From contig CAYWNA010000206.1 in assembly GCA_964459305.1 (NCBI GenBank), forward strand, positions 1 to 23,448: a stretch of DNA of 23,448 bases. Direction: 5' to 3'. The notes below the pieces were generated by a model, which saw nothing but the letters and a program-made list of their open reading frames with translations, was not told the origin of the DNA and ran no database searches. The translations under genes and the position numbers were made by a program. This document shows positions 16,331-23,448 of this stretch, in pieces. Source of the DNA: CAYWNA01 sp964459305 (GTDB taxonomy: Bacteria > Planctomycetota > Planctomycetia > Pirellulales > Pirellulaceae). Position 1 is the first letter of the stretch. Every line of letters starts with the position of its first letter.

Positions 16331-17449
16331 TCATGGCTGTCGCTGAAAAAACGCGTGCCTCATCTGCTCTTTGAACGACGAGCTTGTCTTGATCGCTTCG
16401 TCAAACGACACTTTCGTCAGGGTATACAACTCGACGTCATCCGCAGCCACGTACGAGTAGGCATGCGGTGCGCCGGTCAGGAGTGCGGTTTCGTCAAAGA
16501 AGTCGCCTGGCCCCAGCGTGTCCTCCACGCTGAGCGGCCCGGCCTTGAGATTAACGACCGTCACCTGTCCCGCGCGGACGACGTAGAACTTCTCCGCCGG
16601 TTTCCCTTGGGAGACGATCACGGTTCCCTCAGGCACGGCCGATCGTGTGACCTGTTGCGCGAGTCCTGTCAGAACGCCGGCGTCCTTTTCGGCAAATGCC
16701 GGACAGCGAACGAGCGATTGGCAAATGGCGAGCGATTGCTCGACCTCCACGTCCGACGCGATATGACCGTCGACCATATTCACGATGCGGTCTGCGGCAT
16801 CCAGAATGCGATTGTCGTGCGTCACCAACAGGATGGTGCAACCCTCCTCGCTCGCTAGTTCCTGGAACAGCTTAATTACCTCGCGGCCCGAATCCTTGTC
16901 CAACGCGGCAGTGGGCTCATCGGCCAGCACTAACGTCGGGCGGTCTACCAGCGCCCGCGCGATGGCCACCCGCTGTCGCTGGCCGCCGGACAGGGCCTGT
17001 GGTTTGTAGTCGATCCGGCGCCCCAATCCGAGTCGGCGGAGCATGTCGCACGCCAATTGGTCCATTTCTTTCGAAGATCGCGACGGATCCAATTCCAGCG
17101 ACATGCGCACGTTCTGACGCGCCGTGAGTGAGTCGAACAGGTTGTGTGCCTGAAAGATGAATCCAATATCGCGACGGGCCTCCACGAGTTGGCTGGCACC
17201 GAGTCCAGCGAACTCTCTGCCCATTACCTGAAGGCTGCCTTCCTGCACCGAGCGCAGTCCGCCGATCAGGGTCAACAGCGTCGTTTTGCCCGAACCCGAC
17301 GGCCCGGTCATGATGACGATCTCGCCGCGTTTCAGGTTCAGATTGCTGTTGAAGAGAACCTGTTTGCGATTCTCGCCTTTCCCGAAATAGTGATTGACGC
17401 CACGGGTTCGAACCGTGACGCCCGTCCAGGCAGGAGCCTCTATCAACAT
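16331..17449 (-). CDS. DevA-type ABC exporter ATPase with C-terminal cNMP-binding-like domain
   Basis: A 372-residue protein. The ATPase has Walker A GPSGSGKTT (49-57), Q-loop FIFQAHN, signature LSGGQRQRVAIARAL (153-167), Walker B LVLADEPTAALD and the H-loop THDNRI. It powers export through the adjoining permeases. Residues 249-365 form a cyclic-nucleotide-binding fold (GTVIVSQGKPAEKFYVVRAG, then GPGDFFDETALLTGAPHAYS). The glutamate of the phosphate cassette is kept, but the usual Arg is His (PHAYS), so cAMP binding is doubtful. The start at 17449 has GGAGGTG 6 bases upstream and overlaps the permease stop by one base (TGATG), showing coupling. An upstream in-frame start at 17515 lies inside the permease gene and is rejected. 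Confidence 0.93.
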   Translation of the reverse strand: MLIEAPAWTGVTVRTRGVNHYFGKGENRKQVLFNSNLNLKRGEIVIMTGPSGSGKTTLLTLIGGLRSVQEGSLQVMGREFAGLGASQLVEARRDIGFIFQAHNLFDSLTARQNVRMSLELDPSRSSKEMDQLACDMLRRLGLGRRIDYKPQALSGGQRQRVAIARALVDRPTLVLADEPTAALDKDSGREVIKLFQELASEEGCTILLVTHDNRILDAADRIVNMVDGHIASDVEVEQSLAICQSLVRCPAFAEKDAGVLTGLAQQVTRSAVPEGTVIVSQGKPAEKFYVVRAGQVTVVNLKAGPLSVEDTLGPGDFFDETALLTGAPHAYSYVAADDVELYTLTKVSFDEAIKTSSSFKEQMRHAFFQRQP

Positions 17450-18606
17450 CAAAACACCTCCGCCGGATCGGAACTCAGCACTTTGCGGACGGCAAACGTT
17501 GCCGAGATCAAACACATCAATACCGTCAACACGAGCACCGACACGATACGAGTGGGCGTCAGTCGCATCGAGATGCCGGTCATCTCCTCCAACGTCGAAT
17601 ACAACAGGTGGCTGAAAATCAAGCCGGGCAAAAACGCGAGCAACGACAAGTATAGCCCTTCGCGCATCACGACGCCGACCAAGAACCGGTTGCCGTAGCC
17701 CATTGCCTTGAGCGTGGCAAACTCGGCTTGATGGTCGTTCACATCGGTGAACAGAATCTGGTAACAGATCGTCACGCCGATCACGAAGCCGACAACCATC
17801 CCCAGGCCGAAAACAAGTCCGACGGGTTGGTTACGCGCCCAAAACAGCTTGATGACCGTGGCCAGCCCTTCTTTGGTCAGTACGCGGATGTCTTCGGGCA
17901 ACGTGTGCCCGATCCGAGCGCGCAGATCTTCGACATCCACTCCGGGCGACACCTTGATGAGCCCCAGTTCGATTTGGTCGAAATTCGGCTCGCCCGTTCG
18001 CCGGTCCGGAAAGTAAGTCGCGAAGTTGCGGTCGCTCATGATCAAACGGCCGTCCACAACAAAGTCCGGCCCCAAATCAAAACTGCCCACCACCTGGACC
18101 TTGCGGCCGTTCAACTCCGCAACGGCGCCGGGCGTCAACGATCCAAAGAACTTTCGCGATTTCGCGTCGGCTAGTGCCGTGTCCGGTTGCCGCAACACGT
18201 CCGCATATCTCCGCAGCTCTGGGATCAGGAAGACAGGATCCTCCGGATCGAAGCCAACGACCGCGATCCGATCGATACGGTCGCGCAGGCTCTTCCAGGC
18301 GCTGGCTGCGTTGATATATACGGGGTAGACGGCTTCCACGCCGTCAAATTGCATTGCCTGGGTGAGTCGTTTTCGAGAGAACGGTTTGGTCGGAGTGAGG
18401 TCGTCCTTCAAGCAATAGATCATGACCAGATCCGCGTTCAGGTGCCTGACCAACAGGGTTTGACTGTCGAACACTCCGTTCAGAAAACCCATTTCGATAA
18501 ACATAAGGAAAACGGCGAACGCCACTCCGGTCACCGACAAGAATAGACGTTTCTTGTCGTGGACCAGCAAGCTCCAAACCAGCGGCGTTCGTCTGCGCCG
18601 AATCAT
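17449..18606 (-). CDS. DevC-type ABC exporter permease, second copy
   Basis: A 385-residue FtsX/MacB-like membrane protein. One N-terminal helix (LFLSVTGVAFAVFLMFIEMG) is followed by a large extracytoplasmic domain of about 200 residues and then three helices (GLVFGLGMVVGFVIGVTICY; GLYLSLLAFLPGLIFSHLL; IVSVLVLTVLMCLISATFA). AEFATLKAMGYGNRFLVGVV is the conserved cytoplasmic loop that contacts the ATPase. The C-terminus VRKVLSSDPAEVF matches that of the other permease. GAGGG lies 7 bases before the ATG. It pairs with the adjoining permease gene, 17 bases upstream, and probably forms a heterodimer with it. Confidence 0.92.
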   Translation of the reverse strand: MIRRRRTPLVWSLLVHDKKRLFLSVTGVAFAVFLMFIEMGFLNGVFDSQTLLVRHLNADLVMIYCLKDDLTPTKPFSRKRLTQAMQFDGVEAVYPVYINAASAWKSLRDRIDRIAVVGFDPEDPVFLIPELRRYADVLRQPDTALADAKSRKFFGSLTPGAVAELNGRKVQVVGSFDLGPDFVVDGRLIMSDRNFATYFPDRRTGEPNFDQIELGLIKVSPGVDVEDLRARIGHTLPEDIRVLTKEGLATVIKLFWARNQPVGLVFGLGMVVGFVIGVTICYQILFTDVNDHQAEFATLKAMGYGNRFLVGVVMREGLYLSLLAFLPGLIFSHLLYSTLEEMTGISMRLTPTRIVSVLVLTVLMCLISATFAVRKVLSSDPAEVF

Positions 18607-18623
18607 GATCGGCCCTCATGCCC

Positions 18624-19754
18624 TCAAAAAAGATCCGCCGGATCCGCCACGTTGACTTTGCGGACGGCCAACAATCCTGACAGCGAACACATACCCACGG
18701 TCATCACGAACACGACGGCGGCCCGCTCCAGAGTCATATACGTGGGCAGATCCGCCAAAGCCCGAACGACTGCGTACAACCCAAAGGACAAAACTAACGC
18801 AGGACAGTAGCCCAAGACGGCAAACAGCAAGCCCTGTTTCATGACTACTCGATATAGATAACCCGGCCCGTAGCCGATGGCTTTCAGCGTTGCGTATTGG
18901 GGAATGTGCTTGGCGATGTCTGCGGAGAGGATTTGGTACAGGATCACCGCGCCCACGAGAAAACCGACAAGAACCCCCGATTTGAACATAAACCCCACCG
19001 GCTTGACGTTGATAAAGAAGTGCTGCTCGTGCGCTCTCAATTGCTCGCGCGACCAGGCCAACGTGTCATCAGGCAGGCAGGAACGCAATTCGCTCAGCAC
19101 AGCGTCGCGATCAGCACCGGGTGCCAGCCGGACGAGCCCTAATTGAACCTGATCCAGGGAGCTGTCGCCCAGCAGCCGGGTGATGGTTAGATCGCTGACC
19201 AACAGCGAACCGTCCGCAATCAGCCCGGTTCCGCGGCCATAGTCCGCGACCACCTCGATACGTCGTCCATTCAACTCCGTGACCGTGCCAATATCATGGG
19301 GGCCGATAATGGGTTTCGCGATTCGATCGATAATCGCCGTATCCGGCGTAACCAGCAAATGCAGACGACGATTGACTTCCTCGACCGAGAAGGGACGGTC
19401 GGCCGGATTCACGCCCAGGACCAGGATTTCTCGCCGGACACGCGTGGCAACGTTGCGCCAAAGTGCGGCCGTGACATAAAGGGGCGTGACCGACTGGACG
19501 CCGGGCACGCCGCTAGCCTGGTAGAGCCGACTGCGAAGAATTGTCCCCGAGTCCCGCAGATGCCCGTAGCGCGTGGAGACCAGAATCGCGTCGAAATCCA
19601 ACGCCTCATAGACCCGCGTCGCCGACGTGCGGCAGGCGGTGTAGAAACCCAGTTGCATGAACATCAAGAGGATGGCAAACGCAACACCAGACGTAGCCGT
19701 CATGGTGCGACGTTTGTCGTGAATCGCATTTCTCCAGGCGATTGATGTTCTCAT
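18624..19754 (-). CDS. DevC-type ABC exporter permease, first copy
   Basis: A 376-residue protein of the same family as the next gene. It shares the N-terminal helix (SGVAFAILLMFMQLGFYTA), the large extracytoplasmic domain with a TELNGRRIEVV segment, the loop PQYATLKAIGYGPGYLYRVV, three C-terminal helices and the ending VRKVNVADPADLF. DevC proteins form the channel of DevBCA exporters, which move glycolipids or other envelope material; the substrate here is unknown. It is the first gene of the operon. Divergence from its partner is high outside the helices, which suggests distinct roles rather than a recent duplication. Confidence 0.92.
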   Translation of the reverse strand: MRTSIAWRNAIHDKRRTMTATSGVAFAILLMFMQLGFYTACRTSATRVYEALDFDAILVSTRYGHLRDSGTILRSRLYQASGVPGVQSVTPLYVTAALWRNVATRVRREILVLGVNPADRPFSVEEVNRRLHLLVTPDTAIIDRIAKPIIGPHDIGTVTELNGRRIEVVADYGRGTGLIADGSLLVSDLTITRLLGDSSLDQVQLGLVRLAPGADRDAVLSELRSCLPDDTLAWSREQLRAHEQHFFINVKPVGFMFKSGVLVGFLVGAVILYQILSADIAKHIPQYATLKAIGYGPGYLYRVVMKQGLLFAVLGYCPALVLSFGLYAVVRALADLPTYMTLERAAVVFVMTVGMCSLSGLLAVRKVNVADPADLF

Positions 19755-19787
19755 CTCAGCCCGCCAGCGGGCAAATCCATCGAATGT

Positions 19788-19867
19788 GGTGGCTCCCGCG
19801 AGCCGAACGGGAAGGGCAAATCGGATGGCTGGCAGGAAACGGTCGCGCCCGGCTCGCGGGATTCACC
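19788..19867. repeat. Inverted repeat, family D
   Basis: Arms of 18 bases (19788-19805, GGTGGCTCCCGCGAGCCG, and 19850-19867) pair with two mismatches around a 44-base spacer. It lies 33 bases before the first permease start, in the likely leader of the exporter mRNA. No second copy was found in the window. Confidence 0.8.
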
Positions 19868-19958
19868 AGCCAATTCTGATCGTGCATAACATATCTAGTC
19901 TAGTTGGAGAATGGCCGGCGTTCTACGGTGCGGCCGGTTCGGTTTTTCCATAGCGCAA

Positions 19959-20023
19959 GTAGCCGAAGTCGCCAGACTTTGGTGGAGTGCCGCTTCCGCC
20001 CAAACTCTGGCGAGTTCGGCTAC
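19959..20023. repeat. Inverted repeat, family B, copy 2
   Basis: The arms (19959-19982 and 20000-20023) are identical to those of the copy at 6061-6123, including both opposed mismatches; only the 17-base spacer differs. It lies 55 bases past the stop of the ceramidase-like gene, read on that gene's strand. Confidence 0.93.
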
Positions 20024-20078
20024 GGACATTTCTAACCGGGCCCGGCATACCAGGCGCCTTCGAAAGGATCGACATACG

Positions 20079-21647
20079 CTACGGCGCCGCTTCCCCCGCG
20101 GCGTCGGCGGAATCAAGCCGACGGATGATCTCCAGGGCTTTCTGTTCGTAGATTTCTTGCCACTCGGGGGCGTATGGTGTGAGGCAGTCCTCGTAGGCTG
20201 CGCTCTCATAAGCGTCGGCGGTCGGAGCGTAACCGAGGTGGCCGTTTGTGTATCCGGCCATGAAAGTGTACTCCAGTGGCGATTGCTGCTTGATGTGCAG
20301 TCCAACTTCCGCAAACAGCTCGCCGGGAAACGTGATAAGTACGAAATCGCCAATCTTCATCCCCTGAATCTCCGTAGCGATGTGTCCTTTCGCACCCCGC
20401 CTTACGTGCCGCCGAAGCATACTGAGGTTCGAGCGAATGCGGATCAGACGTTCCATCTGACGGACGCACTCCAGGTACTTTTCAATGCGCTTCTTGTTTT
20501 CTGCATCCAGATGCTCCAGGCCATTGCTGTCGTTCGATTCGTCGTGGCCATATAGGTACGACGAGTAGGACGGATGGGCTGGATCGACAACGTGCTTCAT
20601 GTAAAGGGGCAGAAACGTCTTGAAGTTAAGAAATGTCCCGGCTCCGTGGGTTCCACACCCAACCCCGGTAAAGAACTGCAGGACTTCTTCCTGCTGTGCC
20701 TCCAACTGTTCGATTCGAGGTTCGACGTCTTTTCTTCTAGGCAATTCCACCGTTTCCGAGATGACGCGGATCTTGGCCTCGTTCTTGGCCGCGATGCGAT
20801 TGACGGCCTTCAGGGTACTGAGACCCAGCATGGTCCCCAGTTGTTCGGTCGGCGGCGGTGTGTCCACGTCTTTGTAACGAATGGGCGTGATGTCTCCGGC
20901 AGCACCTTGCAGGAAAAGCGCGACAGCCCCGTGTCCCAGAGCTTCTTCAAGGACTGCCGACGCAAATCCAGGGAAGTCGGCTGTGACGCTCCCGTCCGGC
21001 ACGCCGCCATAAGCGTGTCCGGCAAAGTTGTAGAGCACGGCAAGCGGTTGGCCGTCGGTCTTGTCGAGGCGCAGGATGCCGATTTCCGGATCGACCGGTC
21101 CGAGTTCTTTAACCTCAGAATCTTGAGGCGACGGGTTCGCGCGGCGAATCGTCCAGTGCCGGCCGTCTTGCAGGCGGAGTCGGCGGTTCATCATGATCCG
21201 GTTCTCGCGCCCAACGCCGACGCCGATCCGGACCGGCACCATGGTTTCGATGGCCCGCCCCACGGCTTTGAGCGTTCTTTCCGGCACGTCGCCGACAACC
21301 TGGCCCTGTGTATGATGGTTGTGCGAGGCGCCGACGAGCACATTGGCTTCGTCGATCTTCAGTTTCTCTCGCAGCCGGGCGCGAATCATGGAAACGAGCG
21401 TGGTGGAGGCCCCACCAACGTCGAGGCAAACGATAACGGCCCGCGTGCTTCCATCATCCAGCACCAAAGTTTTGACCAGAATCGGGTCATGAACCGTGGT
21501 GGTTGGCTCGTCCGCCGTGATGCTCTCCACGGCCACTCCGGCACGTAACGGTGCGGCGCGAACGTCGTCGCGCCCAGCCACCAGCACCAAGGCACCAACA
21601 CTCAGCGCGATGCCCCTCTGCCATACGGTCAACTCAACGCAGTGCAT
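20079..21647 (-). CDS. Exported neutral-ceramidase-like protein
   Basis: A 522-residue protein. The start at 21647 has AAGGAGAG about 6 bases before the ATG and a hydrophobic leader (GIALSVGALVLVAG). The fold is that of the neutral/alkaline ceramidase N-terminal domain: PLRAGVAVESIT, a SHNHHTQGQ metal-type box (residues 108-116), NFAGHAYGG (His211), TADFPGFAS and LFLQGAAGDITP (residues 245-255). In characterised ceramidases the GD-x-S-P serine is the nucleophile; here it is Thr254. The protein also lacks room for the usual C-terminal Ig-like domain (true enzymes are about 650-700 residues). Amide hydrolysis is possible, but ceramide as substrate is unlikely to be safe to assume. The beta-helix gene is divergent. 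Confidence 0.85.
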   Translation of the reverse strand: MHCVELTVWQRGIALSVGALVLVAGRDDVRAAPLRAGVAVESITADEPTTTVHDPILVKTLVLDDGSTRAVIVCLDVGGASTTLVSMIRARLREKLKIDEANVLVGASHNHHTQGQVVGDVPERTLKAVGRAIETMVPVRIGVGVGRENRIMMNRRLRLQDGRHWTIRRANPSPQDSEVKELGPVDPEIGILRLDKTDGQPLAVLYNFAGHAYGGVPDGSVTADFPGFASAVLEEALGHGAVALFLQGAAGDITPIRYKDVDTPPPTEQLGTMLGLSTLKAVNRIAAKNEAKIRVISETVELPRRKDVEPRIEQLEAQQEEVLQFFTGVGCGTHGAGTFLNFKTFLPLYMKHVVDPAHPSYSSYLYGHDESNDSNGLEHLDAENKKRIEKYLECVRQMERLIRIRSNLSMLRRHVRRGAKGHIATEIQGMKIGDFVLITFPGELFAEVGLHIKQQSPLEYTFMAGYTNGHLGYAPTADAYESAAYEDCLTPYAPEWQEIYEQKALEIIRRLDSADAAGEAAP

Positions 21648-21973
21648 ATCTTCTCTCCTTCGGTTGGATCCAGAGATACGTTCCAACTCGTGACATGTAA
21701 CATGAGGGTGTCCGGGAATTGGGAGGGCGAAGCTCCTGCTAAGCCTGCTTTCTGGCACCAACACTCGGCTCGGCGGGAGCTTCGCCCCCGATACCCATGG
21801 ATTCCAACATGTCGAATTCCCGGACACCCTCATGTAACATTGGATACGATCCTAGGCCGTCCCTCAAGACTGCAGTAGCAAGTATCAAAAAGTGGCGTAC
21901 GTCCTGTGTCGTTGTTTGCTGCGGTTCGTTGGGAGGGTTATATTGGTCTTGAAGTCCAACCGAGGTGAACGAT
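21648..21973. other. Divergent intergenic region, ceramidase-like / beta-helix genes
   Basis: No gene is supported in these 326 bases. It lies between two divergent starts and is nearly half filled by the nested palindrome at 21695-21840. The ceramidase frame stays open through the repeat, but that part has no coding character. Confidence 0.7.
21695..21840. repeat. Nested inverted repeat, family C, well-kept copy
   Basis: The outer arms are perfect over 20 bases (CATGAGGGTGTCCGGGAATT at 21701-21720 and its complement at 21815-21834) and extend six more bases with one mismatch. Inner arms (21721-21745 and 21767-21789, core GGGCGAAGCTCC) pair with a few mismatches. The layout of long outer terminal arms and a separate inner hairpin is like a small non-autonomous mobile element. 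A diverged relative is at 8421-8553. Confidence 0.93.
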
Positions 21974-23320
21974 ATGAATCAAGAAAGACGCTTCGCGTAC
22001 ACCCGCCGTTCCTTTCTCCAGGCTGCGTCCGCGGTTGCCGCTACGGCGTGTTCTTCCATGCTTCGAGCCGACGAGCCACCCGAAGTCACGGAACCGCGGG
22101 CGACGTCCGGCGACCGCATCGAACCTGATTGGGCCAAGCGGCTGACGATTACCGTCGGGCCAGCCAAAGCGGATCTAGTTGGCACCAATCATCGGGTACT
22201 TCAGGCGGCTGTCGACTACGTGGCCGGCCTGGGCGGTGGCACTGTCAAGATCCTGCCGGGCACCTATCGGCTGCGAAACGCTGTCTATATGCGGTCCAAT
22301 GTGCGGATCGTTGGCGTCGGCGAGGAGTCGGTCTTGATCAAAGAGCCGTCGGTTACCACAAAGTTGGCCGCCGATTCCGATTGGTTCGACCAGGAAATCA
22401 CTATGGAAGACGCGACCGGCTTCCAGCTTGGCGATGGCATTTGCCTGCAAACACGCAACCCGCACCACGGCGGCAGCGATGTGGTCAAGCGAACGCTCAT
22501 CGCCCAAAGTGGCAACCGCTTCAAGCTCGACCGGGCGTTGCGAAAAAACTTCTGGCTCAAGGGCGACACCACCGCCAGTACGCTGTTCCCTATCCTCAGC
22601 GGCGAGAACATCTCGGACATCGTGATTGAGAACGTGACGCTCGACGGCAACAAGCAGCACAACGACAATCTGAACGGCAACTACGCCGGCTGCATCTTCT
22701 GCCAAGATTGCAGCAGCATAACCGTTCGCGGCGTCACCACCCGCAACTACAACGGCGACGGTATCAGTTGGCAAATCTGCCACGACGTGGTGGTCGAAGG
22801 CTGCCACAGCCACGACAACGCAGGACTCGGTCTTCATCCCGGTTCCGGATCGCAGCGGCCCGTCATGCGCGACAACCGATTGGAGCGGAATTCGATTGGG
22901 CTTTTTTTCTGCTGGGGCGTCAAGTTCGGACTGGCCGAGCGGAACACGATCGACGACAACACTCGCTACGGCGTTTCGATCGGCCACCGCGATACGGAGA
23001 ATCTCGTTACGCACAACACAATCCGCCGCAGCGGCAAGGTAGGCGTTCTGTTCCGGCCCGAACGCGGAAAGGCTTTCGCCCCACATCGCAATCGCCTGGA
23101 GCAAAACCTCATCGAGGATAGCGGTCCGGAAGACGGCGTGGCAATCGACGTGCAAGGTGAGACAGAATCGGTCACTATCAGTCAAAACCAACTCCAGGAA
23201 ACCCGCTCTCCCGCCAAACGCATTGGCATCCGGCTCGGCCCCAAGACCAAAGACATCCACCTGACAGACAACGAATTTCAGGGTTTTGCCACAGACGTGG
23301 CCGACCCTCGCAAACAATGA
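21974..23320 (+). CDS. Tat-exported right-handed beta-helix protein
   Basis: A 448-residue protein. GAGGTGA lies 6 bases before the ATG at 21974; a GTG at 21965 is within that site and is rejected. The Tat leader is YTRRSFLQAASAVAATA. The body is a parallel beta-helix: an opening LQAAVDYVAGLGGGTVKILP block, typical of pectate-lyase-3-like folds, and then repeated coils such as ISDIVIENVTLDGN, SSITVRGVTTRNYNGDGISW, HDVVVEGCHSHDNAGLGLHP and NRLERNSIGLFFCWG. Such proteins are often polysaccharide lyases or hydrolases (PL or GH28 type), or carbohydrate-binding proteins. No catalytic set could be fixed. It stands alone on the plus strand. Confidence 0.88.
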   Translation: MNQERRFAYTRRSFLQAASAVAATACSSMLRADEPPEVTEPRATSGDRIEPDWAKRLTITVGPAKADLVGTNHRVLQAAVDYVAGLGGGTVKILPGTYRLRNAVYMRSNVRIVGVGEESVLIKEPSVTTKLAADSDWFDQEITMEDATGFQLGDGICLQTRNPHHGGSDVVKRTLIAQSGNRFKLDRALRKNFWLKGDTTASTLFPILSGENISDIVIENVTLDGNKQHNDNLNGNYAGCIFCQDCSSITVRGVTTRNYNGDGISWQICHDVVVEGCHSHDNAGLGLHPGSGSQRPVMRDNRLERNSIGLFFCWGVKFGLAERNTIDDNTRYGVSIGHRDTENLVTHNTIRRSGKVGVLFRPERGKAFAPHRNRLEQNLIEDSGPEDGVAIDVQGETESVTISQNQLQETRSPAKRIGIRLGPKTKDIHLTDNEFQGFATDVADPRKQ

Positions 23321-23400
23321 AGAGTTCGCTGATCGGATACCCGGCAACGACGAAACGGCTTCATCCTTTGCGTTATACCATCCGCGGACAAGACTGACCC

Positions 23401-23448
23401 GTAGCCGAACTCGCCAGAGTTCGGTTTTTCCCTACGCAGACCAAAGTC
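23401..23448. repeat. Inverted repeat, family B, copy 3, cut by window end
   Basis: The left arm (23401-23424) equals the complement of the right arm of the copies at 6061 and 19959, with one change. The second arm is cut after eight bases (CCAAAGTC). It is inverted relative to the other two copies. It lies 80 bases past the stop of the beta-helix gene, which is on the plus strand. Confidence 0.85.

Larger units (their letters stand above)
19755..20078. other. Intergenic region with two inverted repeats
   Basis: No gene is supported in these 324 bases. It should hold the promoter of the exporter operon (start at 19754) and the 3' end of the ceramidase-like gene. It contains the inverted repeats at 19788-19867 and 19959-20023. 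Confidence 0.7.

Noticed and set aside
19759..19772. GCCCGC/GCGGGC hairpin before the exporter operon
   Set aside because: The loop would be only two bases and there is no T-run, so terminator or operator status is not supported.
20574..21548. Plus-strand open frame opposite the ceramidase-like gene
   Set aside because: An antisense shadow without ribosome site or recognisable domain; the minus-strand frame carries the family motifs.
21648..21833. N-terminal extension of the ceramidase-like frame
   Set aside because: It translates the nested palindrome; AAGGAGAG and the signal peptide mark 21647 as the start.
22175..23347. Long open frame on the minus strand opposite the beta-helix gene
   Set aside because: It is an antisense shadow in GC-rich coding DNA; the plus-strand frame has the Tat leader, ribosome site and fold repeats.
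6061..23448. Palindromic repeats considered as a CRISPR array
   Set aside because: Copies are single, thousands of bases apart, with no regular spacers and no cas genes.

Overview
The window reads as chromosomal DNA of a planctomycete, probably from the Pirellulales side. This call is by recognition of gene content, with no database search. Support comes from an ECF sigma factor with a long membrane-anchored C-terminal extension, Tat-exported Gfo/Idh/MocA and ThuA-domain proteins, several secreted polysaccharide-active proteins, FHA-domain fusions and dispersed palindromic repeats. No rRNA, tRNA, insertion sequence or CRISPR array was seen.

Layout. (1) 1-768, minus: 5' part of a secreted PL10-like pectic acid lyase, cut by the window edge. 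(2) 968-3805, minus: an ECF sigma factor fused to membrane segments, a coiled coil and two EF-hands. It is followed in the same frame, after one TAG, by a partial copy of its own C-terminal half (a membrane-anchored EF-hand protein). A 100-N assembly gap lies in an 18-bp tandem repeat of the copy. (3) 3806-4216: non-coding, holding a perfect 29-bp-arm palindrome. (4) 4217-5959, plus: secreted GH29 alpha-L-fucosidase. (5) 13263 down to 6148, minus: five co-oriented genes for an Asp-box beta-propeller protein (GH74/sialidase fold), a LamG-like secreted protein, a TIM-barrel glycosidase-like protein, a ThuA-domain protein and a Gfo/Idh/MocA oxidoreductase. (6) 13553-14539, plus: an unrecognised 328-residue protein. 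(7) 19754 down to 14546, minus: a tight four-gene exporter operon of DevBCA type with two permeases, an ATPase carrying a cyclic-nucleotide-binding-like domain, and an HlyD/DevB adaptor carrying an N-terminal FHA domain. (8) 21647-20079, minus: a neutral-ceramidase-like exported protein. (9) 21974-23320, plus: a Tat-exported right-handed beta-helix protein.

Regions 1, 4, 5, 8 and 9 look like a polysaccharide-degradation neighbourhood. Exported enzymes would cut pectin-like, fucose-containing and glucan-like polymers, and exported oxidoreductase-fold proteins would process the released sugars. The EF-hand sigma factor beside the fucosidase could be its regulator, but that is inference from position only.

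Four families of inverted repeats lie between genes. The most informative (6061-6123, 19959-20023 and 23401 to the window end) has three copies. Each sits 25-81 bases past a stop codon, each has the same orientation relative to the gene it follows, and in the two complete copies the same two opposed mismatches are kept.
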